Assembly: GCA_035524755.1 (NCBI GenBank)
Contig: DATKOD010000001.1
Location: 1 to 28,902, forward strand
Direction of reading: 5' to 3'
Source: JAGOPO01 sp035524755
Lineage (GTDB): Bacteria; Patescibacteriota; Minisyncoccia; 2-02-FULL-40-12; GWA2-44-9
Length of the DNA stretch: 28,902 bases
Below, piece by piece: positions 13,014 to 19,810 of this stretch. The position numbers and the translations under genes were made by a program. Under the pieces are notes generated by a model. It was not told the origin of the DNA, searched no databases, and saw only the letters and a list, made by a program, of their open reading frames with translations. Positions within the stretch are counted from its first letter, which is position 1. Each line of letters starts with the position of its first letter.

Positions 13014-14232
13014 TATGCGCTGGATGTTCGTGGTGGTCGCGGTCGTGGCACTTGCCGCCGGTTTTGCCGGGGGGTACCGCTTCGAACTGGACCGTGCGAC
13101 GCCCGACAAAATCATCACGCAGGTCGTCAATAAGGATCAGGTCGGCTCCGGTCCTGCCGTCGATTTCTCGTTGTTCTGGCAGGTCTGGGACAAGTTGCAT
13201 GCCGAATATGTCGATGCGGCGACGCTGGACAGCCAGAAGCTCGTGTACGGCGCCATCGCCGGCATGGTCAACGCAGCCGGGGATCCGTACACCCAGTTCT
13301 TCCCGCCCGTCGAATCGCAGAAATTCCAGGAAGAGGTCACCGGCGCATTCTCGGGTGTCGGTATGGAAGTCGGTATGCGTGACGGCGCCATCACCGTCAT
13401 CGCTCCGATCAAGGACACGCCGGCTATGCGTGCAGGCATCAAGGCGGGGGATATCATCCTGAAGATCGACGGGCAGGCGACCGACGGAATGTCGGTCGAC
13501 GAGGCGGTAAATAAGATCCGGGGTCCTCAAGGCACCACCGTGACATTATCGATCGAACGGGAGGGCCAACAGGCACCGCTGGAATTCTCCATCGTACGCG
13601 ACGTGATCAAGGTCCCCGCAGTGGATTGGAAGCTCATCGATGGCCACATCGCATATCTGCAGATCTATGAATTCAACGGTAACGTGGATTCCGAATTCGA
13701 TGCCGCGGCGAACGAGATCGTGAAATCAGGTGCGGACCGACTCATCATCGATTTGCGCGATAACCCGGGCGGCCTGCTTGATTCAGCGGTCGATATCGCC
13801 GGGTGGTTGATGCAACGCGATTCGCTCGTGGTCCAGGAGAAGATGGGCGACGGCTCGGTCACGCAATTGCGCTCGACCGGTGACGGACGTTTGGCCGGCA
13901 TGAAGACCATCGTCCTCGTCGACGGAGGGTCAGCATCGGCATCGGAGATCCTTGCAGGTGCGCTCCATGACATCCGCGGCGTCCAGCTGGTGGGGGAGAA
14001 GACATTCGGTAAGGGCTCCGTGCAGCAGCTGCAGGATTTCTTCAATGGTTCATCGTTGAAGGTGACCGTCGCGAAATGGTTGACTCCGAACGGTATAAGC
14101 ATTTCCGAAACCGGCATCAAACCGACCGTCGAGGTGAAAATGGATCCGACCGATCCGAACGCCAAGAACTGGGAATACGGAACTCCGGGCAAGGATCCGC
14201 AATTGGACAAGGCGCTGGAATTGATCAAATGA
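13006..14232 (+). CDS. C-terminal processing protease, S41 family
   Basis: This 408-residue serine protease is anchored by an N-terminal helix (about 4-22). A helical segment (~60-110, with GDPYTQFFPP) leads to a PDZ domain (~115-200, substrate C-terminus binding; GVGMEVG and AGIKAGDIILKIDG). The S41 core follows, with IDLRDNPGGLL near 250, the nucleophile Ser in GGSASASEIL near 310, and the general-base Lys in GEKTFGKGSVQ near 338. It would degrade or trim envelope proteins outside the membrane. The ATG at 13006 overlaps the glycosyltransferase stop by 8 bases; an upstream in-frame ATG at 12925 would add 27 polar residues and a long overlap, so it is less likely. It ends in an ATGA overlap with rplI. 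Confidence 0.93.
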   Translation: MRNMRWMFVVVAVVALAAGFAGGYRFELDRATPDKIITQVVNKDQVGSGPAVDFSLFWQVWDKLHAEYVDAATLDSQKLVYGAIAGMVNAAGDPYTQFFPPVESQKFQEEVTGAFSGVGMEVGMRDGAITVIAPIKDTPAMRAGIKAGDIILKIDGQATDGMSVDEAVNKIRGPQGTTVTLSIEREGQQAPLEFSIVRDVIKVPAVDWKLIDGHIAYLQIYEFNGNVDSEFDAAANEIVKSGADRLIIDLRDNPGGLLDSAVDIAGWLMQRDSLVVQEKMGDGSVTQLRSTGDGRLAGMKTIVLVDGGSASASEILAGALHDIRGVQLVGEKTFGKGSVQQLQDFFNGSSLKVTVAKWLTPNGISISETGIKPTVEVKMDPTDPNAKNWEYGTPGKDPQLDKALELIK

Positions 14233-14639
14233 AGGTCCTTCTCCTGGATAACGTGCGTGGTATCGGCAAAGTTGGTGACGTGAAGGACGTGGCCGACGGA
14301 TACGCGCGCAACTTCCTCCTGAAACGCAATCTTGCGCGTGCTGCCACCGATGGAACGATCCGGGATGCGGCGCAGTTCATCTCCAAGAAACGCGAAGCTG
14401 TTGCGATGGTACAGGCTGAAGCGCAGGAGCTTGCCGCGAAGCTCACCGGAACGACAGTCGAGATCTCCGGGAAGGCGAACGAGAAGGGGACCCTGTTCGC
14501 GGCAATTTCCAGCATTACGATCGACGGAGCGACCTTCGAACTCCCTGAACACATAAAAACGACCGGGAATCACCCGGTCACGCTCCGTCTTGCGGAAGGA
14601 GTCACTGCGGATATCACGGTATCCGTCACCGCCGCTTAG
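14229..14639 (+). CDS. rplI: Ribosomal protein bL9
   Basis: This is a 136-residue large-subunit protein. The N-terminal rRNA-binding domain is canonical: KVLLLDNVRGIGKVGDVKDV (2-21), GYARNFLLKR (24-33). A long connecting helix of about 35 residues and a C-terminal domain (~75-136) follow. Its start overlaps the protease stop (ATGA), so it is translated from the glycan operon mRNA with no SD of its own. Its stop overlaps the stop of the convergent bL27 gene. Many CPR groups are reported to lack bL9, so its presence helps narrow the lineage. Placement at the end of an envelope operon is unusual; rplI normally lies with rpsF/rpsR or dnaB. Confidence 0.95.
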   Translation: MKVLLLDNVRGIGKVGDVKDVADGYARNFLLKRNLARAATDGTIRDAAQFISKKREAVAMVQAEAQELAAKLTGTTVEISGKANEKGTLFAAISSITIDGATFELPEHIKTTGNHPVTLRLAEGVTADITVSVTAA

Positions 14640-14914
14640 CGGGGGAGTACCGAGATGAGTTTGACCACGCGCTGCCTGCCGTCGTAGGCGGCCTTTTTCG
14701 TGGTGGAAAATTTGACCAGGCCGTCGCGGATCGCGTAGAGCGTGTAGTCGCTGCCGGTCCGTACACCGTCACCGGCGCGGAACGATGAACCGGTCTGACG
14801 GACGAGAATGCTGCCGACCTTGGCTTCCTGGCCATCGAACAGTTTTACGCCTCGGTATTTGGGGCGTGAGTCTTTGCCGTATTTACCTGCGCCGATCGCT
14901 TTTACATGTGCCAT
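14636..14914 (-). CDS. rpmA: Ribosomal protein bL27
   Basis: This 92-residue large-subunit protein sits near the peptidyl-transferase centre. The core GVKLFDGQEAKVGSILVRQ (22-40) and the following SDYTLYAIRDGLVKF are diagnostic. The N-terminal arm starts MAHVKAIGAGKYGKDS rather than the usual MAHKKG-type sequence, so its basic tip is weaker than normal. It is usually co-transcribed with rplU, but here it stands alone, convergent with rplI and divergent from a membrane protein. The ATG at 14914 is exactly 7 bases after the extended -10 (TATACC) with no SD, predicting a fully leaderless mRNA. Confidence 0.95.
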   Translation of the reverse strand: MAHVKAIGAGKYGKDSRPKYRGVKLFDGQEAKVGSILVRQTGSSFRAGDGVRTGSDYTLYAIRDGLVKFSTTKKAAYDGRQRVVKLISVLPR

Positions 14915-14929
14915 AGGTGTGGTATATCA
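14901..14929. promoter_or_regulatory. Divergent promoters with overlapping -10 boxes
   Basis: Minus strand: TG (14929-14928) and TATACC (14926-14921) end 7 bases before the bL27 ATG. Plus strand: TTTACA (14901-14906), 16 bases, TG (14920-14921) and TATATC (14923-14928). The two -10 hexamers occupy the same bases in opposite directions, so only one can be melted at a time. Confidence 0.7.
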
Positions 14930-14939
14930 GGGAAACTTC

Positions 14940-15338
14940 GTGAATAGGATGATAGCAGAAACAGGGGATTGGGTCAAGCACCACCGGGGTCATCTCTGGA
15001 CCGGTCTTTGTCTGGTCCTGGTCGGCTGGTCCGCATATAACCTGGGTATTCTCAGCGGCCGAAACGGCGGTGTGCCGCTACAGGAAGCGGCCGCTATTCA
15101 GGCTCGCGCGGGCATTGTTTCGACGACTCCGACGGCATCGACAGTGACGAGTGGGGGAGTGAGTTCCCAACACACGGACCCCCGGGTCGTCGCGTCGAAG
15201 GCATCGACGTCGAAGAAGTACCACTTCAGCTGGTGCCCCGGCGCGCTCAAGATCAAGCCTGAGAATCAGGTGTGGTTCCCCACTGCGGCCGATGCCCAGG
15301 CAGCCGGCTACTCGCTTGCGGGCAACTGTACACCGTAG
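14940..15338 (+). CDS. Membrane-anchored Ada-type metal-binding domain protein, 132 aa
   Basis: This is a 132-residue protein with an N-terminal polar segment, one transmembrane helix (about 22-40), a Ser/Thr/Val-rich linker (~55-95) and a C-terminal mini-domain (~96-132) of the Ada metal-binding type. That mini-domain reads KYHFSWCPGALKIKPENQV, then WFPTAADAQAAGYSLAGNC. In Ada this fold binds zinc with four Cys; here two Cys and His are visible, so metal binding may differ. Such anchored mini-domains are common in CPR genomes and their role is unknown. The start is GTG 14940 or ATG 14949; neither has a good SD. Its 3' end overlaps the convergent nuclease gene by 31 bases. Confidence 0.75.
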   Translation: MNRMIAETGDWVKHHRGHLWTGLCLVLVGWSAYNLGILSGRNGGVPLQEAAAIQARAGIVSTTPTASTVTSGGVSSQHTDPRVVASKASTSKKYHFSWCPGALKIKPENQVWFPTAADAQAAGYSLAGNCTP

Positions 15339-16078
15339 TCCGGCATACGGGCCAGATATTCGGCGTGCTCCCATTCCCAGAGGTCCTTCGCCGCAAGGAA
15401 TGCCTTGAAGTCGGTTTCGTGGTCGGTCAGGGGTGCGAATTCGAATTCACCCTCCGCAGGGCTCCAGCGGTGCAGGCAGCCGTTCCGACGTCCGCGGACA
15501 CGGAAATCACCGCCCTTGGTGCGCAATGTGGCCCCGCAGAGCTCACAGACGCTCTTCTGGTCCAGCCGTAAGACCCAGGATGCCGTCGGATGCGGCAGGG
15601 TGTCACTCTCCCGAAGCGCACTCGCGTACGCGGCAGTCTGCATGCCATAGTCGCGATACACGGCAATGCTCGTCTTGATGTCGATGACGCCGACGACACC
15701 GTTGACATCGGCGACCAGGTCGACCGTACCCGCGTACCGGTGACGGGGACTGAGGATGCGCGTTTCCACGAGCAACGGCTTCACGTCGTTATTGCGGAGG
15801 AATTCCATGAACGCATCGACGGACGGCCGGATCGACTCCGGGACCACCGGGTGTTCGTTGCGAAGGATCGCTTCGGCGGCCTCATGCACAAGTGTTCCTT
15901 CGGCGGCAGACCGCTCCTTCGCGTCATCCGCGGCGCGAATTCCGGGCATCCGCGCATAGTAACGGTATAGCGCCGGCTTGGACTTGATGGAAACGATGGA
16001 TGTGACACGCGGGTACCAGATGCCGTCGATGACGTACCCGGCGCGTTCACGGAAATCGGCGAGAGAACGGTATTCCAC
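15308..16078 (-). CDS. PD-(D/E)XK nuclease with zinc-ribbon-like insert, 256 aa
   Basis: This nuclease is of the RecB/Cas4-like PD-(D/E)XK superfamily. Visible motifs are EGTLVHEAAE with His65, GTVDLV with Asp120, IDIKTS with Asp133 and Lys135 (the catalytic DxK), and YGMQTAAYA with Gln147 and Tyr151. A CxxC at 178/181 with a later CLH (C201, H203) suggests a small zinc site. These residues match metal-dependent DNA end-processing nucleases. It starts with GTG 16078 inside the last base of the exonuclease stop (TAGTG), so it forms a translationally coupled pair with that gene. There is no cas1, cas2 or repeat array nearby, so a general DNA repair role is more likely than CRISPR adaptation. 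Confidence 0.85.
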   Translation of the reverse strand: MEYRSLADFRERAGYVIDGIWYPRVTSIVSIKSKPALYRYYARMPGIRAADDAKERSAAEGTLVHEAAEAILRNEHPVVPESIRPSVDAFMEFLRNNDVKPLLVETRILSPRHRYAGTVDLVADVNGVVGVIDIKTSIAVYRDYGMQTAAYASALRESDTLPHPTASWVLRLDQKSVCELCGATLRTKGGDFRVRGRRNGCLHRWSPAEGEFEFAPLTDHETDFKAFLAAKDLWEWEHAEYLARMPDYGVQLPASE

Positions 16079-16746
16079 TATTTGACGTTGATGAACGAAT
16101 CCCAGACGCGGAACAGCTCCGTGGTCGCGCGCACATCGTCCATGCAATAGCGGGCGATGTCGTCCTGCCGACCGTCACGGAACAGAACGGGAACATCATA
16201 TCCCGTGATGCCGTTGGACTTGCTGGACGGGATACCCAGCGCCTGACACCACATGTGCAGGCTCATCGTGCGCCGGACGGCACCGAAGAAGCCCAACCGG
16301 TCCCACAGGTCGATGTGCTCATCGCCGTAGCGGTACGGCACGAGGTTTCGCGTCGGACGGATCTTCTGCACCGCACTGCGCACCATCAGGAACGGTCCGT
16401 CGAACGCCCGGCCGTTGAACGTGATGACCTGATCATAGAACGTGAGGGTACGCCAAAATCGTTCCAAGATCGAACGTTCGTCACCCGTTGCATACACGAT
16501 GCCGTTTTCTTCGCGTTCTTCGGATTCGCCGGGCTTCTGGTAATACACGGCCCCCTTGTTCGTGTCGGGATTGAGCATCGCGATTGCGACGATGAATCCG
16601 GTAAGAGGGGAGAAGGAGAGCGTTTCGGGGACTGCGGCGCGTTCAGCATCGGTATGGGCATACTTGAGCAACTGTTCCTGCGCCTGGTCATCCAGGGAAG
16701 AGAAATCGACGCCGACGGTCTCGATGTCGAACACGATGCGTGACAT
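16078..16746 (-). CDS. DEDD-family 3'-5' exonuclease (RNase H-like fold), 222 aa
   Basis: This 222-residue enzyme has the three exonuclease motifs: FDIET with Asp7 and Glu9; ITFNGRAFDGPFL with Asn111 and Asp116; and YCMDDVRAT with Tyr200 and Asp204 (YxxxD form). The family resembles the PolB-exonuclease-related stand-alone nucleases. The substrate could be DNA ends or RNA. The ATG at 16746 is exactly 7 bases after a -10 (TACGGT) with TTGAAG 17 bases upstream and no SD, so it is probably leaderless; the in-frame upstream ATG at 16797 is rejected. It is the first gene of a two-nuclease operon. Confidence 0.87.
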   Translation of the reverse strand: MSRIVFDIETVGVDFSSLDDQAQEQLLKYAHTDAERAAVPETLSFSPLTGFIVAIAMLNPDTNKGAVYYQKPGESEEREENGIVYATGDERSILERFWRTLTFYDQVITFNGRAFDGPFLMVRSAVQKIRPTRNLVPYRYGDEHIDLWDRLGFFGAVRRTMSLHMWCQALGIPSSKSNGITGYDVPVLFRDGRQDDIARYCMDDVRATTELFRVWDSFINVK

Positions 16747-16752
16747 GAAGGT

Positions 16753-16781
16753 ACCGTACCTGAACTCGCAGGCTCCTTCAA
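16753..16781 (-). promoter_or_regulatory. Leaderless promoter of the nuclease operon
   Basis: TTGAAG (16781-16776), 17 bases, TACGGT (16758-16753). The -10 ends exactly 7 bases before the ATG at 16746. Confidence 0.6.
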
Positions 16782-16884
16782 GACCGTACCTCGTCATCCG
16801 GGGGAGTCCCGGCGTGATATCACGATGCGTCGTACAATGTGGATTATGCGCCATTCAACTATCGCGAATCCCCTGCTAGGACGT

Positions 16885-16911
16885 AAAAAAGGCGCCCCGT
16901 CGGGAGCGCCT
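16885..16911 (-). terminator. Rho-independent terminator after gene 16924-17190
   Basis: AGGCGC plus CC (16890-16898) pairs with GG plus GCGCCT (16903-16911), with one mismatch, around a 4-base loop. The A run 16885-16890 gives the U tail on the minus strand. The stretch from here to 16753 (about 130 bases) otherwise holds only the nuclease promoter. Confidence 0.88.
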
Positions 16912-16923
16912 GATGATGCCGAA

Positions 16924-17190
16924 TTACACGCTATTGAGTCTGACCGGTACTATGTCCTCTTCCCTGGGCTGCCTGAAGCCCATCATCCGGAGATAACTGA
17001 TGATATCGCGCTCCATCAGTCTCCCCCGCGGCGACGCGTTTCGGATCCGTTGCAGGAGACCGCTGTTCGTCGTCTTCAGGCGCCGCTTGGCATCCATGAA
17101 CCAATCGTAGGTCATGGACGAAACCTCGAGTGCGATCTGTCCGCCACCCTCGTCCGTTCCCGCCAACGTCGCACGACGCATCACACCCAT
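16924..17190 (-). CDS. Hypothetical protein, 88 aa
   Basis: This is an unrecognised 88-residue basic protein. After a Gly-rich start, residues ~20-75 look helical, with many Arg and Lys, and the segment RRLKTTNSGLLQRIRNASPRG is strongly cationic. A nucleic-acid- or ribosome-associated role is possible but not shown. The start is taken as ATG 17190, 4 bases from GGAGG; ATG 17181 is an alternative. It has its own promoter (17195-17238) and its own terminator (16885), so it is monocistronic. It belongs to the SD-led class of small genes, although here the SD begins 11 rather than 7 bases after the -10. Confidence 0.68.
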   Translation of the reverse strand: MGVMRRATLAGTDEGGGQIALEVSSMTYDWFMDAKRRLKTTNSGLLQRIRNASPRGRLMERDIISYLRMMGFRQPREEDIVPVRLNSV

Positions 17191-17194
17191 AGCA

Positions 17195-17238
17195 CCTCCA
17201 CAGGTCATTAGTCTACCACTAATCCCCCATTTTGGCAA
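17195..17238 (-). promoter_or_regulatory. Promoter and SD, gene at 17190
   Basis: TTGCCA (17238-17233), 17 bases, TAGACT (17215-17210) preceded by TG at the extended position. GGAGG at 17199-17195 leaves a short 5' leader of about 4 bases before the SD. Confidence 0.7.
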
Positions 17239-17240
17239 GC

Positions 17241-18494
17241 CTATAGGTAATCCAACGGGTTCACGGTGCCCTGCATATAGTTGAAATACAGTTGGCCGTT
17301 CGTCGGATTCTGGTACGTGAAGAAATCCTTATAGATGGAGAGATGGACATGGGAACCGGTCACCTCGCCAGTGTTGCCCTCATAGCCGATGACCTGACCC
17401 TGCTTCACGATCGTGCCGACGGCAAGGGGAGCGAACGCACTGAAATGAGCGTACAGCGACACCATATTGTTGGGATGTTGGATAGCGACCCAATTGCCCC
17501 AGCCGTCGTTGGTTCCGTGCGCCAGGATGGTACCGTCGCCGATGGCAAGGATGGGCGTGCCGTACCCGGAGGCGAAATCCACGCCATTATGCCCTTGGCC
17601 GCCATAGGGACCGTTCCGATGACCGCACCGTGCATAGGTGGTGCATCCGTACCCCTGCGTGAGACGCGGATTCGCTTCCGGCTTGATGAACAATTTTGTG
17701 CCTTTCTTCGGCACGCTCGTCGCTGTCACATGGACGATATACAGTCCACCGGCGATGACCTGCGATTCGAGCTGCTCGGCCTCCTGAAAGAACGCCGACT
17801 CCTTAGCGAGGACGTCATTGAGCTGTTTCTGGTAGAGCGCCTCCTGACCTTTCGTGTCCTTCAGGATCTGGCTCTTCTCCGATTTCACCGAGTCAAGCTG
17901 CTGCTTCTGTTGCGTGGTTTGGGCATTCAGATCCTGAAGTTCGGACTGATGCTGTTGAAGTTCAGACTGTTGCTGCTGAAGCGCCACGGACGCGTCTTTC
18001 AGGTCGCTGATGGTGGCCAAGAGCTGTCCCTGAACGACTGCGAGATCGTGGAATTGCTGCAGGAACGATGAGAGGTCCTTGTATTTGAACAGCGATGCGA
18101 TCAGGCTCTCGTGGTCGCGCTCCTCGAGGAACAGGATCATGCGACCGATGGTGTCCCGTTTCTGACTGATGTCAGCCTGCGTCGCGTTAATCCGTCCTTC
18201 GACATCATCGATCTCCGTATTCGTGATATCGATCTGTGCGCCGGTCGCGTTCAGCTGCGCCTGCAGCTGGCCGATCTGGCTCTGGAGAATGGAGATGTCC
18301 CGACTCAGACTGACGGCCTTGTCCTGCTGCGCCGTGATGTTGTCACGGAACTGCTGCGCCTGTGCTTCCAGGGCGGCGATCTGTGCACGGAGCTGGTCGA
18401 CATGCGCCTGCGTGACCGCATCCAACGCCGATGCGCGCGGTGCGGACACGGCACATAACGAGACGATCGCAAGCACCGCAAAAATCCGTCTCAT
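17241..18494 (-). CDS. Secreted coiled-coil M23 peptidase (EnvC/NlpD-like)
   Basis: This is a 417-residue secreted protein. The signal peptide (1-23) ends PRASA. A long Gln-rich coiled coil follows (about 30-260). The C-terminal M23 (LytM) domain (~305-417) has zinc ligands in GHNGVDFASG (His and Asp) and in the GSHVHLSIY segment (the last His). These ligands are intact, so unlike EnvC it may be an active glycyl or D-Ala endopeptidase that cuts peptidoglycan cross-links during growth or division. Two Cys near YGCTTYARCG may form a disulfide. The ATG overlaps the gltX stop (ATGA), so it is co-transcribed with gltX. No terminator is visible after it. Confidence 0.92.
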   Translation of the reverse strand: MRRIFAVLAIVSLCAVSAPRASALDAVTQAHVDQLRAQIAALEAQAQQFRDNITAQQDKAVSLSRDISILQSQIGQLQAQLNATGAQIDITNTEIDDVEGRINATQADISQKRDTIGRMILFLEERDHESLIASLFKYKDLSSFLQQFHDLAVVQGQLLATISDLKDASVALQQQQSELQQHQSELQDLNAQTTQQKQQLDSVKSEKSQILKDTKGQEALYQKQLNDVLAKESAFFQEAEQLESQVIAGGLYIVHVTATSVPKKGTKLFIKPEANPRLTQGYGCTTYARCGHRNGPYGGQGHNGVDFASGYGTPILAIGDGTILAHGTNDGWGNWVAIQHPNNMVSLYAHFSAFAPLAVGTIVKQGQVIGYEGNTGEVTGSHVHLSIYKDFFTYQNPTNGQLYFNYMQGTVNPLDYL

Positions 18495-19786
18495 GTCCTG
18501 AGTTTGGTGATGGCGCTGGTGATGCGTTCCCGAGTGCGCTCGGGACCGATGATCGAGGCGATCTCGACCGGCCCCGCGCTGTTCTTCAGTCCCGACAACG
18601 CGATCCGCAACGGCCAATATACGCTCCCCTTCTGACCATCGAAATGATCAGCCGCGAGCAGGTCGAGATCGTCCTGAGTGAGCGCCGCACGGTCCGCCAG
18701 AAGGGCGACGTCGCTCAACGCTTTGAGTGTTCGCGAAGGTTCGTCATTTTTCCAGGTAAGGAGCGAGGCATCATAGGATGGATCCTTCCACAGGTATGAG
18801 AAGTTCCCGACATCCGACAGCCGCTCCAGGCGCTCCGTCATCAGGGGGACCGCCTCGTCGGGCAACTCCGGATGTCCGATCAGCTCCTTGAACGAATTCG
18901 ACGGCATCATTTTCAGGTACTGCGCGTTCGTCCACTCGAGTTTCGCCCGGTCGAATATCGCCCCTGATTTGTGGACTTTCGCAAGGTCGAATCCCGCGAT
19001 CAGCTCGTCACGGGTCATGATGTCCTGCGGGTACGTGTGACCGAGATGTGCCATGAAGTCGACCATCGCCTCGGGAAGGTAGTCCTTCCGGTATTCACTG
19101 ACGCTCGTCGCTCCGTGCCGTTTGGACAGCTTCGAGCGGTCCGGACCGAGGATGAGCGGCAAATGTGCGAACCGTGGCGGCGGAGCGCCCAGGGCACGGT
19201 AGATGAGCAGCTGCTTGGGTGTGTTGGAGATGTGATCCTCTCCACGGATGACATCGGTGATGGCCATGTCGATGTCATCGACGACGACCGCGAAATTATA
19301 GAGCGGGGTATCAAGGTCCTTCGCAAGCGATACGAGACCCACGTCACGCCGCGCGTCCACTTCGATATGACCGCGGATCGTATCGTCGAACCCGATCGTC
19401 CCTTCGTCCGGCTCCTTCAGGACGATGATGCTGTCACGAGGGTTCCTCCCTTCTCTGACCATCGCTGCCTTTTCTTCGGACGAGTAATGCTTCTCGAATG
19501 CTTTTCCTTCATCAAGAAGTTGCCGGAGTTTGGCACGGTACAAATCGGTGCGTTCCGTCTGCCGGTAGAGATGCTCGTTGTCCCAATCGATACCGAGCCA
19601 TTCGAACCCGTCGATGATGTCAGCTTCGAATTCCGGCTTCGAACGCTCAAGGTCGGTGTCTTCGATGCGCATGATGAACTGACCGCCGGTTTTGCGCGCA
19701 TACAACCAATTGAACAGCGCCGTACGTGCAGTACCGATGTGCAGGTTCCCGGTCGGACTCGGTGCCATGCGGACTTTGACTGTCAT
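18491..19786 (-). CDS. gltX: Glutamyl-tRNA synthetase
   Basis: This 431-residue class I synthetase charges tRNA-Glu. HIGH appears as NLHIGT (14-19) and KMSKS as KLSKR (219-223). The Rossmann fold, connective-peptide region and stem-contact fold follow in the normal order. The anticodon-binding C-terminal part is short relative to the usual ~470-490 residues. The zinc-type Cys cluster of some GluRS is absent. Whether it also charges tRNA-Gln cannot be told. The ATG at 19786 is exactly 7 bases after an extended -10 (TG C TATTCT) and has no SD, predicting a leaderless mRNA. Only 24 bases separate it from divergent priA. Confidence 0.96.
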   Translation of the reverse strand: MTVKVRMAPSPTGNLHIGTARTALFNWLYARKTGGQFIMRIEDTDLERSKPEFEADIIDGFEWLGIDWDNEHLYRQTERTDLYRAKLRQLLDEGKAFEKHYSSEEKAAMVREGRNPRDSIIVLKEPDEGTIGFDDTIRGHIEVDARRDVGLVSLAKDLDTPLYNFAVVVDDIDMAITDVIRGEDHISNTPKQLLIYRALGAPPPRFAHLPLILGPDRSKLSKRHGATSVSEYRKDYLPEAMVDFMAHLGHTYPQDIMTRDELIAGFDLAKVHKSGAIFDRAKLEWTNAQYLKMMPSNSFKELIGHPELPDEAVPLMTERLERLSDVGNFSYLWKDPSYDASLLTWKNDEPSRTLKALSDVALLADRAALTQDDLDLLAADHFDGQKGSVYWPLRIALSGLKNSAGPVEIASIIGPERTRERITSAITKLRT

Positions 19787-19805
19787 AGTAAAAGAATAGC
19801 AGAAT
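19776..19805. promoter_or_regulatory. Divergent leaderless promoters, gltX and priA, in 24 bases
   Basis: Minus strand: TG (19801-19800) and TATTCT (19798-19793), ending 7 bases before the gltX ATG. Plus strand: TTGACT (19776-19781, inside gltX codons), 18 bases, CAGAAT (19800-19805), ending 6 bases before the priA ATG at 19811. The minus -10 is the stronger element; the plus -10 is a weaker match. Confidence 0.6.
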
Positions 19806-19810
19806 GGGGT

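Noticed and set aside
15308..16746. CRISPR adaptation module (Cas4-like nuclease)
   Set aside because: The nuclease shares PD-(D/E)XK and Gln motifs with Cas4, but it lacks an evident four-Cys iron-sulfur pattern, and no cas1, cas2 or direct-repeat array occurs anywhere in the window.
18971..19810. A 280-codon N-terminal extension of priA
   Set aside because: The extension lies antisense to gltX. The PriA-like N-terminus begins at 19811, where a promoter ends, so the open frame upstream is chance.
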